From: Symbiodinium natans
Lineage: Eukaryota > Sar > Dinophyceae > Suessiales > Symbiodiniaceae
DNA length: 64,000 nt
Direction: 5' to 3'
NCBI GenBank assembly: GCA_905221605.1
Contig: CAJNDS010002598.1
Span: 1-64,000 of the forward strand
Shown: piece after piece, positions 53,262-63,640 of the stretch
Layout: every line of letters begins with the position of its first letter
Numbering within the stretch: position 1 is the first letter of the stretch
Notes under the pieces: model-generated
What the model was told of the DNA's origin: nothing
The model's database searches: none
Seen by the model: only the letters and a program-made list of their open reading frames with translations
Position numbers and translations under genes: made by a program

Positions 53262-53635
53262 AGGGTTTGGGGTTTAGGGGTTACTGTTTAGGGTTTAGGG
53301 TTTAGGGTTTAGGGTTTAGGGTTTAGGGTATATCATGATGGCTCCAACTCGTCTGGTGCCCGTCGATCGCAGTGCGGAGCCCTTCCTTCTGGACCCTCGA
53401 CAGGGATGCGGCCTGTTTCAAGAGGCTTTTAACCCTAAACCCTAAACCCTAAACCCTAAACCCTAAACCTTAAACCCTAAACCCTAAACCCTAAACCCTA
53501 AACCCTAAACCCTAAACCCTACACCCTAAACCCTGAACCCTGAACCCTGAACCCTGAACCCTGAACCCTAAACCCTGAACCCTGAACCCTGAACCCTAAA
53601 CCCTAAACCCTAAACCCTAACCCTAAACCCTAAAC
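53262..53635. repeat. TTTAGGG array, then CCCTAAA/CCCTGAA array
   Basis: TTTAGGG at 53262-53330. A 100-bp island follows with an ATG frame (MMAPTRLVPVDRSAEPFLLD). Then CCCTAAA runs from 53430, with a block of CCCTGAA units at 53528-53595. The island is flanked in the order opposite to that of most candidate exons. Confidence 0.85.
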
Positions 53636-53723
53636 CCGAGTGACTTGGGGTTTATGGGGTTTTTATGGGGTTTATTGGGTCTATTGGGCTTGCTGGGTTT
53701 ATTGGGTTTATTGGGTATATTTT

Positions 53724-53819
53724 GGGATGTTCTCCCATGTACTAACAGTCCTTAATAAGGATTCGAAAGGGGGTACGAGAATCCCTATTAGGGACTGCTA
53801 GTAACAGGGGGAACATCCT
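53724..53819. mobile_element. MITE family C, copy 3
   Basis: GGGATGTTCTCCCATGTACT on the left, AACAGGGGGAACATCC on the right, and inner AACAGTCCTTAATAAGGATT facing ATCCCTATTAGGGACTGCTA. Confidence 0.8.
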
Positions 53820-54113
53820 AAGGAGTAGCCATGTACCCTTCGCCCTCACACACACACACAGACGCAGTGTTGCATGGATTGTGGGGATGTGCGACGTGAC
53901 TGCTTGTAGGCGTATGCGACGCCAGGCATCGCAAGGTGGTTTCCTCTGAAGGCGAGTCGATACCCCGTCGCTAGGCAGGTGGCAAGCATCTCGGAACACT
54001 TTGAAGACATGTACATGTACATATATATATATATATACAGTGTATATATATATATAGATATGCGAATCATCTTAAAACACTCACATGTATTAATGTTTTG
54101 TGAAATCAACACG

Positions 54114-54140
54114 CTAGGACATTGCCATTCTTGGCTCGAG
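54114..54140 (+). other. Possible relic spliced-leader sequence
   Basis: GCCATTCTTGGCTCGAG resembles GCCATTTTGGCTCAAG at the 3' end of the conserved dinoflagellate spliced leader, with one inserted base and one substitution. In dinoflagellates such relics mark genes reinserted from mRNA. No gene is recognised directly downstream, and chance is possible. Confidence 0.25.
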
Positions 54141-54195
54141 GGTGGGCCCTCTGAAGCCTTCGGAACCATCTCCTGAGAGCCCTAAGAAGCCTTGA

Positions 54196-54560
54196 AGCCC
54201 TCTAGGGTTTAGGGTTTAGGGTTTAGGGTTTAGGGTTTAGGGTTTAGGGTTTAGGGTTTAGGGTCTAACCCCTAAAGCCCAGGACCCAAAGCCGAACCCT
54301 AAAACAAGAAGATGCAAACCCTCGAACTGAGCCCAAACCCCAAACCCCAAACTCTCCTAAGCCCTAAACCCCAAACCCCCAACCCCAAACGTAAGCCCTA
54401 AGCCCCAAACCCCAAAACCCGAAACCCCAAACCGCCCTAAACCTAAACCCCAAACCCCAAACCCCAAACCCTAAACCCTCCCAAGCCTTAAACCCCAAAC
54501 ACTAAACCCTAAACCCTAAACCCTAAACCCCAAACCCTAAACCCTTAAACCCGCGCACCT
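54196..54560. repeat. TTTAGGG array, then CCCCAAA/CCCTAAA array
   Basis: Nine TTTAGGG units (54202-54264) face degenerate C-rich heptamers (54295-54555). About 30 bp of other sequence separates them. Confidence 0.85.
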
Positions 54561-54829
54561 GGCATGGACAAGCCCGGGCCAGCATGGAGGCCCTCGGATC
54601 CCAGCTCTAACAGACTCGTCGGGGTTGAGGTGGTTCGGGGGTTTTACGGGTTTTTGGGAGTTTTTTGAGGGTCTTTTAGGGTTTTGAGGGTTTTTAGGTT
54701 GTCAGGGTTTTTAGGGTTTTTTTGGAGGGTTTTTTGATGGTTTTTTCGTTTTTTTTTTTTTTAAAGGTTGTTAGGGTATTTTGGGTTTTTAGGGTGTGGG
54801 GATTAGGGTTTATGGTTTAGGGTTTAAGG

Positions 54830-55267
54830 GTTTCAGGCTGCGTGGCAGGAGATGTTTGCAGGTTCTCAGGTCTTGCCTGAACAGCAGGAAGGGGCTTCAG
54901 GGTTTATGGGATTTATAGGGTTTGTAGGGTTTATAGGGTTCAGGGTACTAGGGGTTAGGGGTTTCAGGGTGTCGGGGCTTCAGGTTTAAGGCATAATTCT
55001 AGGTCGGTTTTTGATGCGGGGGGGTGTTGGGGTTTCAGGTTTTAGGTATCAGGGTGGGTTTAGGGTTTAGGGTTTAGGGTTTAGGGTTTAGGGTTTAGGG
55101 TTTAGGGTTTAATTAGGGTTTAGGGTTTAGGGTTTAGGGTTTAGGGGTAGGGGCTCTTGGGGTTTTAGGGTGTAGGTGGACCTCGAGTCGTTTTGCGCTT
55201 AACGCTAAGCTTAAGAGAAGCCTCCTGGGAGGTTCCAAGCCGCCTTGAATTTGTTAGGGTTTAGGGT

Positions 55268-55320
<53 letters not shown>

Positions 55321-55440
55321 GGTGGGAAGGTTCCTGTTGGCTCCTTTCAGACCTGGTGGCTTTGAGGCATGCCTCCTTCCCAGAATGCTTAGGGTTTAGG
55401 GTTTGGGGGCTTGGGGGTTTGGGGTTGAGGGTTTAGCGCC
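54830..55440. repeat. TTTAGGG arrays and a (TTGAGGG)n block
   Basis: 55055-55147 is TTTAGGG. 55258-55323 is about eight TTGAGGG units in a row. 55386-55435 is TTTAGGG/TTTGGGG. The 54600-54800 stretch is G/T-rich, with a T run. Confidence 0.85.
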
Positions 55441-55505
55441 GTTAGGACGTAGGTCCTCCGGCGAACGAATGCAGTGCAAGCCATTTCGTCGGTGTCCCTA
55501 AATCA

Positions 55506-55700
55506 AGGGACGAAAGGAGGGACCCTTACAAGGGACCTTAGGGGATATCTAGGGGTTGCAGGGGCTACTTAGGTATATAGGGCCTACATAAAGGTATATA
55601 GAGGGGTTATATATGGGATGGACATATATATATATATATGTGGGAATAGGATTGAGGGTCCATTCCTAGATTCTGGGTCCCTCCTTCCACCCCCTTAACT
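55506..55700. mobile_element. Possible palindromic element with TATATA core
   Basis: AAGGGACGAAAGGAGGGACCC on the left and GGGTCCCTCCTTCCACCCCC on the right are complementary. An AT microsatellite lies between. Related blocks occur at 19163-19330. Confidence 0.4.
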
Positions 55701-55764
55701 AAAGTACTAAAGTAAACCCCCCCGGCCCCAAGAGCCCGAAAGGCGACCCCCTTGCCCCCTCCAG

Positions 55765-55811
55765 GCCTACGCCGGGCAGCTGGGCGTTCCAGGCCCCGAG
55801 TTGCCGCTGAG
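55765..55811 (+). CDS. Candidate short exon
   Basis: Bounded by CCCCCTCCAG and GTTTAGGG. One frame reads AYAGQLGVPGPELPL. Both bounds look like good splice sites, but the exon is too short to assign. Confidence 0.35.
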
Positions 55812-56055
55812 GTTTAGGGCTTGGGGTTTAGGGTTCAGGGTTCAGGGTTTAGGGTTTAGGGTTTAGGGTTTAGGGTTAGGGGATTCTTGGGGGCGTTCTT
55901 GAACCCGGCCTGGCATGTTATGACAGCGGATGTCATGGGATTCTAAACCCTAGACCCTAAACCCTAGACCCTAAACCCTAAGCCGTAAACTCTAAACCCT
56001 AACCCCTAACCCTAAACCCTAAACCCTGAACCGAAACCCGATCAGATCCGCATTC

Positions 56056-56456
56056 CTAGGTCGGGTTTAGGGTTTCGGGTTTGGGGAGCTGATCAAGTCG
56101 TGCCTGCTGCTTTTTTTGGCATCCCCTCCCAGCCCGCCTGTTGCAACAAAAAAGAGTTGAAAGTTGTAAAAAGGCAGGTTCTGAGACCGGGTTTTGACGA
56201 GTTCTTTTCCTTCTGGCTGAACCTTGCCGGGGCCTTTTGCCGCTCTTTTGGGGGGTTCGGGTGCATTTTTGCGGTTTTTCTGTCTTTTGGGGGGGCTTCG
56301 GCGACTTTTCTTTTGAATTTGTTTCTGGAGCTTTTTTGGGAGGCGCATCCTTGCGCAGCGTCGGCTTGTTTAGACACAGCTTTGCACATTCTGAACGATC
56401 TGGGGGTTTCCGAAAACAGGGTGCCATTTTTCGAGGGCTCCTTTGAAAAGGATTAA
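56056..56456. other. Unassigned stretch with frames on both strands
   Basis: The minus strand is Lys/Pro-rich (56056-56427) and the plus strand Phe/Leu-rich (56100-56456). Neither is recognised, and the shadowing suggests compositional bias. Confidence 0.3.
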
Positions 56457-56744
56457 AAAAAGTATTTTGGGGTATGTAATGGGGTTCCCCCTATGTTTGG
56501 AAATCCCCATATGTTGTCAAGTGCAGAGGCTTAAGCAGATTGAAAATTTGGCCTCAAGAGACGTTTGGGATCAATTTACTTAAGCTCGTTTTTTTCGGGG
56601 AAACAACTTTGTGATTTCAGAATGATTTGACATACAACTTCTACTTATCCTGGTATTGTGGGTTAGGGTCTAGGGGTTGACGTAAAGGCCTTAAGAGGAC
56701 TCAAAGTAGAAGCCGCCCCCGAACCACCTTGAAATGAGAACCTT

Positions 56745-56848
56745 GGGATGTTCCCCCTTATGCCTTATACTAACAGTCCTTAATAGGGATTAATGGATCC
56801 CTCACTATAGTCCCGATGAAGGACTGTTAGTATAAGGGGGAACATCCT
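56745..56848. mobile_element. MITE family C, copy 4
   Basis: The most regular copy: GGGATGTTCCCCCTTA and ATACTAACAGTCCTTAAT on the left face GGACTGTTAGTATAAGGGGG and AACATCC on the right. Confidence 0.85.
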
Positions 56849-56909
56849 TACGAGAACCCTACATAATTCATGAGCTCTTGGGGGATGTCATAAGGTGCCA
56901 ATCTTCTCG

Positions 56910-57002
56910 GTAGGCCACTTGGGATATGTATAGTTTTTCCCCTTATGGGTTCAAGAGGACCACGTTTAGGAATATTGTTCAGAGGGTTTTAAGGGCCATC
57001 CA
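56910..57002 (+). mobile_element. Introner/MITE family B, copy 3
   Basis: GTAGGCCACTTGGGATATGT to AGGGCCATCC, with TTCAGAGGGTTTTAAGGGCC. A more diverged relative may lie at 58024-58120. Confidence 0.65.
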
Positions 57003-57066
57003 TGTTTCCAAACATTCAGCCCTAAACCCTAAACCCTAAACCCTAAAAGCGCCCTACCAATTGTCA

Positions 57067-57132
57067 GGCTACTGGCTCTGCGAGGGAGACTTCCTCTCCA
57101 CCGACGGCTGCCCAGCGTTCCGCGCTCACCTG
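57067..57132 (+). CDS. Candidate internal exon, Cys-containing
   Basis: Between AATTGTCAG and GGTTTAGGG. The frame reads GYWLCEGDFLSTDGCPAFRA. CCCTAAA lies upstream and TTTAGGG downstream. Composition fits a secreted protein. Not recognised. Confidence 0.45.
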
Positions 57133-57359
57133 GGGTTTAGGGTTTAGGGTTTAGGGTTCAGGTGGGGCGTGGACTTTTCAGCTGCATTTCATAGAAAGCA
57201 CTGAGGTGCACCTTGCTTCCGCGTTAGGGGTTTAGGGTTTAGGGTTTAGGTTTTAGGGTTTAGGGTCTAGGGTTTAGGGATGCAAAGGGCAAGTACGTAG
57301 CCCTTACCCCCATAAGCCATAAGCTCCATCTAAGAAGCCAAGATGTTGGAACTAGGTCT

Positions 57360-57432
57360 CCCCCCCCCCCCCCCCCCGCCCCAAAAATCTGTTTAAGGGA
57401 TCTGCAGGGGGGGGGGGGGGGGGGCGGGGGGG
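57360..57432. repeat. C17 tract facing G19 tract
   Basis: CCCCCCCCCCCCCCCCC then GCCCC, a 25-bp loop, then 19 G, one C and seven G. The tracts pair as one hairpin, including the single G and C interruptions. Confidence 0.85.
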
Positions 57433-57879
57433 AAAGAAGTACTCAGTACTCCCTACGACGAACCAGAACGTTTGGGCTGATTCCTTCACCAACCGTAGGA
57501 ACAGCACTTTAAGATGTCAGATGCTTTGGGGTTCCTAAACCCTAAACCCTAAATCCAAAACCCTAAACCCTCCGTGCCATTTCGCGGCTTCTGGGAGTGC
57601 TTGGCCCCTTTTTCGCAGCCCTTTGGGACCATAGCCATGTGTGCACATGCCAGTCTCCGACTGCTTGCGAGCATGCCGCTACATCGTGTTGTTAGAAGGC
57701 ACGCCACCGATATCGACGGGCTGGTTCATGATTCATAGGCTCGAGGTTTTCTAAGGTGCAGTTCAGGGTTTATGGTTAAGGGTTTAGGGTTTAGGGTTTA
57801 CAGTTCTTCAAGGTTTTGTGAGGTTTGTTGATCTCCTCTCTGCGACCTCTCGGCTAGCCCTCCCTAGCTTGCCGCCAGC

Positions 57880-57939
57880 ATGATGTGGCGGTTGCTCCTC
57901 CTGACAGCTTTGGCTGCCGCCTCCGACTCTTGTCCCGCA
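57880..57939 (+). CDS. Candidate first exon encoding a signal peptide
   Basis: ATGATGTGGCGG starts MMWRLLLLTALAAASDSCPA, a textbook signal peptide with a likely cut after Ala14. The frame ends at GTATTAGGGTTTCGGG, giving a GT donor inside a heptamer array. The rest of the gene was not found. Confidence 0.5.
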
Positions 57940-58184
57940 GTATTAGGGTTTCGGGTTTAGGATTTAGGGTTTAGGGTTTCGGGTTTAGGATTTAGGATTT
58001 AAGGTTTAGGGTATCTGCTCTAGGTGTCAGCCTTTGGGGTGTTTTTGTCCTCTCCCCTATCTATTGGTTTTAAGAGCCTCTGTAGGAACATCTTCAGCAG
58101 GTTCCAAAGGGTGAGCCTTGTTCATTCTTTTCTTTTCCTGATGTCATGACACGGATTCGGCCACGGCAGATGTCATACGGGGGA

Positions 58185-58640
58185 CAACCCCCAAACCCTA
58201 GAAATCCTATAAACCCTCTGCGCCGTACATGCCCTACAAACGCTCCAAACCCTGAGCCCTGTAAACTTCTAAACCCATTAAATCCTACAAACCTTAAACG
58301 GGCGCCGTTGAGATAGGTGTTGGGTCGGGCCTCCGGTTGGGGTGTTTTTAAGGTGCTTTAGGGTTCCCTAAACCCTAAATCCTAAACCCTAAACCCTAAA
58401 CCCCAAACCCCTAAACCCTAAACCCTAAACCCCAAAACCCTAAACCCTAAACCGCATAGGGTTTAGGGTTCAGAGTTTGGGAAGTCGTGCGGCGTTTCGG
58501 GCAGAAGCCAAGTCGAGGTCCAGTGTCCTCTCAAGTCCCTGTAGTGCATGCACACTGAACGGTAAACCCTATATCCTAAACCCTAAACCCTAAACCCCAA
58601 ACCCTAAACCCTAAACCCAAAAACCCTAAACACTAAATCG
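58185..58640. repeat. CCCTAAA-type arrays
   Basis: Degenerate runs at 58190-58290, 58365-58455 and 58560-58635, mixed with CCCCAAA and CCTATAA-type units. Confidence 0.8.
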
Positions 58641-59480
58641 CATGCCTGGCAGACACAAGACACGCGCTGAGCCCCTGAACTCTTCCCCGGACTTTTTGGG
58701 GCTCAACCGCGCCTCAGGCGCTTTTAGGGTGCCGATTGAGGCCTCCCAGCAGGCCTCTTTTGGGGCCTTCTGGGGCCTCGGCAATTTACTTGCATTCGTT
58801 TGGGGGTGGAGAGAAGCCAACATGTGCTCTTGGCTGTTGGTATCTTAGCCAAGAAAAAGCCCCTACACACCTGGCAGCCTGGGTGTGAGAGGCCCCTAGA
58901 CCTTAGACCAACAGGCCTCCACCCCGAAGCCCTAAACCCCCCCACCCCCCCCCCCCCCCCCCAACTAGGATCAAGCCCTAAACCCTAAGCCCTAAACCCT
59001 AAAACCCCAAACTCTAAACACCCAGGATTCACGGCAGTCTTCGCAGCAGCCGCCAGTGGAGGCAACAACTGTTTGGGCAGACATCGGGTTCAGGGTTGAA
59101 GCCAAAGCCCCCCCCAAACTGCCCCAAACCCTCCGCCCTTCACAGCCCTAAATCCTGCCCCCTTGAAAAGGGCTTGTTGTGCTTGAAAGCCCTAAAACCC
59201 TGTGAGTTCAACACCCTTTTAGCCTTACAGGTATTAAGGTTTGTAAACCCTAACCGCGTGAAGCTTTATAAGCACTAAACTGCTACAACCCTCGAACCCA
59301 AACCCCCGATCCCGAGCGCTGAGAACCCTAAGCCCTGGACCTACCAACGCTTGAAAAACTCCGTCAACCGAAGACCCTGCAGTAAACTTCTGAAAGTTGG
59401 AGCATGGAGGAGGCTGAAAGCTGGGATTCCCTGTGGTATGCCTTTTAGGGTACGGGGAGAAGGGTGTTCCAACTTTTCGG
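58641..59480. other. No assignable gene
   Basis: A + strand frame at 58642-58848 (SPDFLGLNRASGAFRVPIEA) looks moderately protein-like but is not recognised. The remainder is degenerate CCCTAA-type sequence and a C run at 58939-58962. Confidence 0.35.
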
Positions 59481-59633
59481 AGTTTACTGTAAGCCCTACC
59501 CTAAACCCTAAACCCTAAACCCTAAACCCTGAACCCTGAACCCTGAAACCCTTTCGACTTCAACCCCCCCGAAGCCCTGCACCCTCCCTGTCGACGTAAA
59601 CCCTTTCGACCCAGTACCCTCAACTACCCTACT

Positions 59634-59727
59634 CCCAAAGAGCCCAATATTGCTTAATTAAGGAATATACCTTAACCTATATGATTTAAGGAATATTCCT
59701 TAATTAAGCAATATTGGGCTCTTTGGG
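59634..59727. mobile_element. 94-bp palindrome with ~39-bp arms
   Basis: CC CAAAGAGCCCAATATTGCTT then AATTAAGGAATAT on the left is answered exactly by its complement on the right, around about 15 bp. A recent MITE or other hairpin-forming insertion. No second copy is seen in the window. Confidence 0.75.
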
Positions 59728-59928
59728 CTCTAACCCACCCTAAGCCCCTAGAAGCCCTAAGCAACCCCAAACCCCTAAAAGCCCTAAAGAACCCTAAGCC
59801 GTAACCACCCTCAAGAACCCCAAGCCTTCAACACGCTAAAAACCCCCTAAAGCCTCTACATTCCCCGAAAGCCCCTAAAAAAAACCATAAAAGCCCGAAC
59901 AAAAACCCAAGAACTTTAAGCAACTCTT

Positions 59929-60035
59929 AGTAGCCCAGTGGTACCCTTTTCCTTTTTTGTTCGGTTCTGGGTTCCCTTATAAAGTAACGAACCCAAAAAA
60001 GGGTGCCCTTATTGTTATATGGTTACTGGGCTACT
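59929..60035. mobile_element. Introner/MITE family A copy
   Basis: AGTAGCCCAGTGGTACCCTT to GGTTACTGGGCTACT, with AAAAAAGGGTGCCCTTATTG. Close to 27841-27945. Confidence 0.8.
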
Positions 60036-60171
60036 CAGAACTTCAGCCCTAAACCGTGAACTGCCCAAACCCCTACAAAGCCTGAAAACCCCAAAAACCC
60101 TACAAGCTCTAAGAGCCCTAAAACTTCTAAGTGCAAAAAACACGAAGAACCCCGAAACAGCCCTAGAAGCT

Positions 60172-60250
60172 CTAAAAAACCCTAAACCCTAAACCCTAAA
60201 CCCTAAACCCTAAACCCTAAACCCTAAACCCTAAACCCTAAAACCCCAAA
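60172..60250. repeat. CCCTAAA array
   Basis: Ten units, followed by a C-rich tract ending CCCCCCCAG at the next candidate exon. Confidence 0.9.
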
Positions 60251-60279
60251 ACCCCCCCCGCTCCCCCGACCCCCCCCAG

Positions 60280-60356
60280 ACGGAGGAGGTGAACCGTGCC
60301 ATGGAGGCGGCCCAGGCGGCCTTGGCCTCGGCGGCCGCCGAAAGAGCCGAGGCGGG
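60280..60356 (+). CDS. Candidate internal exon, coiled-coil-like
   Basis: Begins after CCCCCCCAG and ends at GTTTAGGG. The frame reads TEEVNRAMEAAQAALASAAA then ERAEAG, an Ala/Glu-rich helix. It has C-rich heptamers before and G-rich heptamers after. Gene unknown. Confidence 0.45.
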
Positions 60357-60458
60357 GTTTAGGGTTTACGGTGGGTTTGGGGTTTAGGGTTTAGGGTTTG
60401 GGGTTTGGGGTTTAGGGTTTAGGGCTAGGGTTTAGAGGGCTTTACGAGGGGAGGTTTT

Positions 60459-60654
60459 TTGGGTGGGGGGGGAGTGGGGTGGGGTGGGGGGGGTGGGGGG
60501 GGGTGGGGGGGGGGGGGGGGGGTGGGGGGGGGGGGTGGGGGGGTGGGGGGTGGGGGGGGGGCGTGGGGTAGGTGGGGGGTGGGGGGGGGGGTGGGGTGGG
60601 GGGGTGGGGGGGGTGGGGGGGGTGGGGGGGGGGTGGGGTGGGGGGTGGGGGGGT
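60459..60654. repeat. G-rich tract with scattered T
   Basis: About 195 bp of G runs of 3-20 separated by single T. + strand Gly/Trp frames here are products of the tract. Confidence 0.9.
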
Positions 60655-61611
60655 GGACGCTTTACAACCCAGAAGCCTTTCCAGAATCCCTACTTTGCAA
60701 CCGGTTGCGAAAGCTTCTTAACAACCCAATTAACTGATAACGTCAACGCTTAGAATCTCCAGCATCATCCCTTACGGCAGCCAGGCAGGTTGGAAAGTGA
60801 TGCCGGTTGCAATGTGGGCGTTCTTAACCCGAATCCACGACAGATATGTGTGTGTATATACACATGAAAGCCAATACATGAACCCCAAATTCTATTACAT
60901 TTGACGTTGTATTTATGGTTTTAGGCCATACAAGTACTTTCAAAAAATAACTTTCCGTTCTTGTGTGTTTGTTTTTAGGGAAAGCATACAAAAAATGCTT
61001 TTTAGAAACCCAAACCACCAACCCACCACAGGCAAATCTGGGAGTGCAAAACACATTAAAATGCAACCAAATTCCTACCCTCGCACTCCACAGCACCTCG
61101 CTTGGCGGACGGACGCTTTTTTCTCACCAACGTGGACGTTGTTTGAGTCATTTTAATTTGATGTTGTACTTATGGTTTTGGGCCATACAAGTACTAAACA
61201 TAACCAATTCCTAAATTAGCCCCAAAAACAAAATTGTGAAAAAGAAACGCTTTTTAACATTCGGGGAAAGACGAGACACAAAGATAACAATAAACATAAT
61301 GGGGTGTGTTCCTTTTTAAACACAGGCCTACCTAAACCAAGCCACGACAACCTGCGTCGGGTGAAGGCCCCATAAGTTAGACACTTGAGGGAGTCTCGAG
61401 GAACCAAACTGTTTGGAATCTAGGTAGGTTTGTTGTAAAAACTCATGAAATCCCAATAGGTCTTAATCATAGGTAGACGGGTTGCAAAGTGGGCGTTCTC
61501 CGGATCGGCAGTTGTAAAGTGGGGATTCTCACACCGGAAACAGTGCCTGTGGTTGTAAAGTGGGGATTCTGGTTGTAAAGCGGGGATTCTGGTTGTAAAG
61601 CGGGTTAATCT

Positions 61612-61612
<1 letters not shown>
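60655..61612. other. Region between two G tracts; repeats, no clear gene
   Basis: GGTTGTAAAG(T/C)GGGGATTCT occurs four times at 61500-61600, and its complement at 60659-60695. A 42-bp direct repeat containing GTTGTATTTATGGTTTTAGG (diverged) lies at 60903 and 61160. Minus-strand frames (60824-61096, 61216-61407) are not recognised. Confidence 0.5.
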
Positions 61613-61815
<203 letters not shown>

Positions 61816-62252
61816 TAAGTGTGTGGGTTTTGGGGGGGCTTCAGGGGTTTTCGAGTTGGTGGTCCGAGTCGCGTTCAATCCTCAAAGGGAGCAGGGAAGC
61901 GAGGGGCCTCTGGCTTAGGAAGCTTAAGGCAAAGGCTCTCTTTTCCTTCTGTGACGGGTGGTGGGACCCTAAACCTTAATTAAGCCCTAAACCCTATAGG
62001 CTAAACCCGAAACCCTAAACACTGTAAACCCCAAACCGGGCTCACCAGGGGACTTCTGTCCGGTCGGCTTCGTGCTTTACATCCTAAATCCTCAAGCACC
62101 TGAACCCCTAACCGCCCCGAGGACCCTAAACCCTCAATCCACTAGGGTTTAGGGCTTGGGGTTTTAGGGTTTAGGGTTTAGGGTTCATCCCTCTCCGATG
62201 CCCCTACGTCCCCTGAGCTTCCCCCGAGCTCATGTGGCAGCTTGGCACGTAG

Positions 62253-62298
62253 GTCTACAAGTGTGGCGGATGGCACCCGGCCCACAACCCCTACGAAG
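62253..62298 (+). CDS. Possible short exon
   Basis: After GGCACGTAG, a frame reads VYKCGGWHPAHNPYED. TTTAGGG lies upstream and CCCTAAA downstream, the reverse of the usual order. Weak. Confidence 0.25.
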
Positions 62299-62692
62299 AT
62301 ACCCTTAAACCCTAAACCCTAAACCCAGGATTGAGGGTTCAGCGTTGAGGAAACCCCTTAACCCCGAAACCTTGCCGCCAGCGACCCGCCATTGCCTTCG
62401 GCTCCCAAAAAGGGGGGGCTTTTGAAATTTCATGGGGAAGGAGGGTTCGGGGCTTTAAGAGGTTCCTAACCCTAAACCCTAAACCCTAAGGTTTTAGGGT
62501 TCCAGGCCTAGGTTCCAGTTTCAAGGGCCGTACCCCATACACCCTGCCGCAGCCTCCCCAAAGGAAGGGGTTCTGTCCGGGCTTTCAAGTGCCAACAAGG
62601 GCTTTCGTGTTCTTTATCTTGCCCTCAAACCCTCATCCCTCAACCCTCAGACCCTCATCCCTAAACCCTCAACCCTAAACCCTGAACCCCAA

Positions 62693-62780
62693 ATGTCCGC
62701 CTTTCGCCGGCTACTGGTATGGCTCCTGCCTTTCAGCTGGGCAGCGCCGCTCTGGGCGCAGGAGACAGGCCATCTATTGG
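62693..62780 (+). CDS. Candidate first exon encoding a signal peptide
   Basis: Starts directly after a CCCTAAA/CCCTGAA run. It encodes MSAFRRLLVWLLPFSWAAPL then WAQETGHLL, a signal peptide with a likely cut after WAQ or WAA. The frame ends at GTTGAGGGTTCAGG. The exon at 63299 may be its continuation. Confidence 0.5.
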
Positions 62781-63007
62781 GTTGAGGGTTCAGGTTTGAG
62801 GGTTCAGGGTGAGGGTTTAGGGTTGGGGATTGAGGGTTTAGGGGTTGGGGTTTGGGGTTTGGCGTTTCGGGTTTTGGGTTTAGCCCGCTCAACCTCCTTT
62901 GAGCCCCAAGCCCACGCAACCTCAAGTAGAAAGAATGTGGACCCCCCCCCCCCCCGCCCTCTCCCATGTTGAATTAAGGCCCTTAGCCCCTTCAACTCCC
63001 GCAACCC

Positions 63008-63064
63008 TACCTGGGACTCTATATACCGCAACTACCCTTAATTAGGTGAAGAGGGTCCCAGGTA
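63008..63064. mobile_element. Short inverted-repeat element
   Basis: TACCTGGGACTCT and GAGGGTCCCAGGTA around 30 bp. A half-copy (ATAGAGTCCCAGGTAAAC) is at about 28513-28530. Confidence 0.5.
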
Positions 63065-63089
63065 AACCTCTCAGCCCCTAGATCCCTAA

Positions 63090-63250
63090 AACCCCCTAAA
63101 CCCTAAACCCTAAGCCCTAAACCCTAAACCCTAAACCCTAAACCCCTAAACCCTGCAGCCCACTGTGACTTGAGGTTTTCTTTCCTTGCTTGAGCTGCAT
63201 TGGGGGGGCCCTAGGGCCCTAGAGTGGCCCTAAACCCTAAACCCTAAACC
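63090..63250. repeat. CCCTAAA array
   Basis: Eight units at 63092-63150 and three at 63230-63250, upstream of a candidate exon. Confidence 0.85.
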
Positions 63251-63298
63251 CGAATCCCCAAGCTCTGGAGAACTTGGGGGAAGAATCAGTAATCGGAG

Positions 63299-63372
63299 GC
63301 CGACCCGGAGGTCATCCCGTGTGGGCCGCTTCCCAGCGCCTTCCCCGAGGGAGTCTTGGATGGCTGCTTTGG
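63299..63372 (+). CDS. Candidate internal exon
   Basis: Between ATCGGAG and GTTGAGGG. The frame reads ADPEVIPCGPLPSAFPEGVL then DGCF, two Cys. It may belong with the signal-peptide exon at 62693. Not recognised. Confidence 0.45.
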
Positions 63373-63640
63373 GTTGAGGGTGTAGGGTTTAGGGTTTAGG
63401 GTTTGGGGTTTAGGGTTTGGGGTTTAGGGTTTGGGGTATAGGGTTGGAGTTTGGGGTTTAGGGTGTAGGGTTTAGAGTTGAGGGTTTAGGGTTTGGAGTG
63501 CAGGGCTTAGGGCTTAGGCTCTGGGGTCCCTTTTCGGGTTTGGGGTTTGGGGTTTGGGGTTTGGGGTTTGGGGTTTGGGGTTTGGGGTTTGGGGTTTGGG
63601 GTCACTTTTAGGGTTTAGGGTTTAGGTTTTAGGGTTTGGG
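63373..63640. repeat. TTTAGGG array passing into (TTTGGGG)n
   Basis: Mixed TTTAGGG/TTTGGGG to 63500, then about nine uniform TTTGGGG units at 63538-63602, then TTTAGGG again. Confidence 0.9.
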
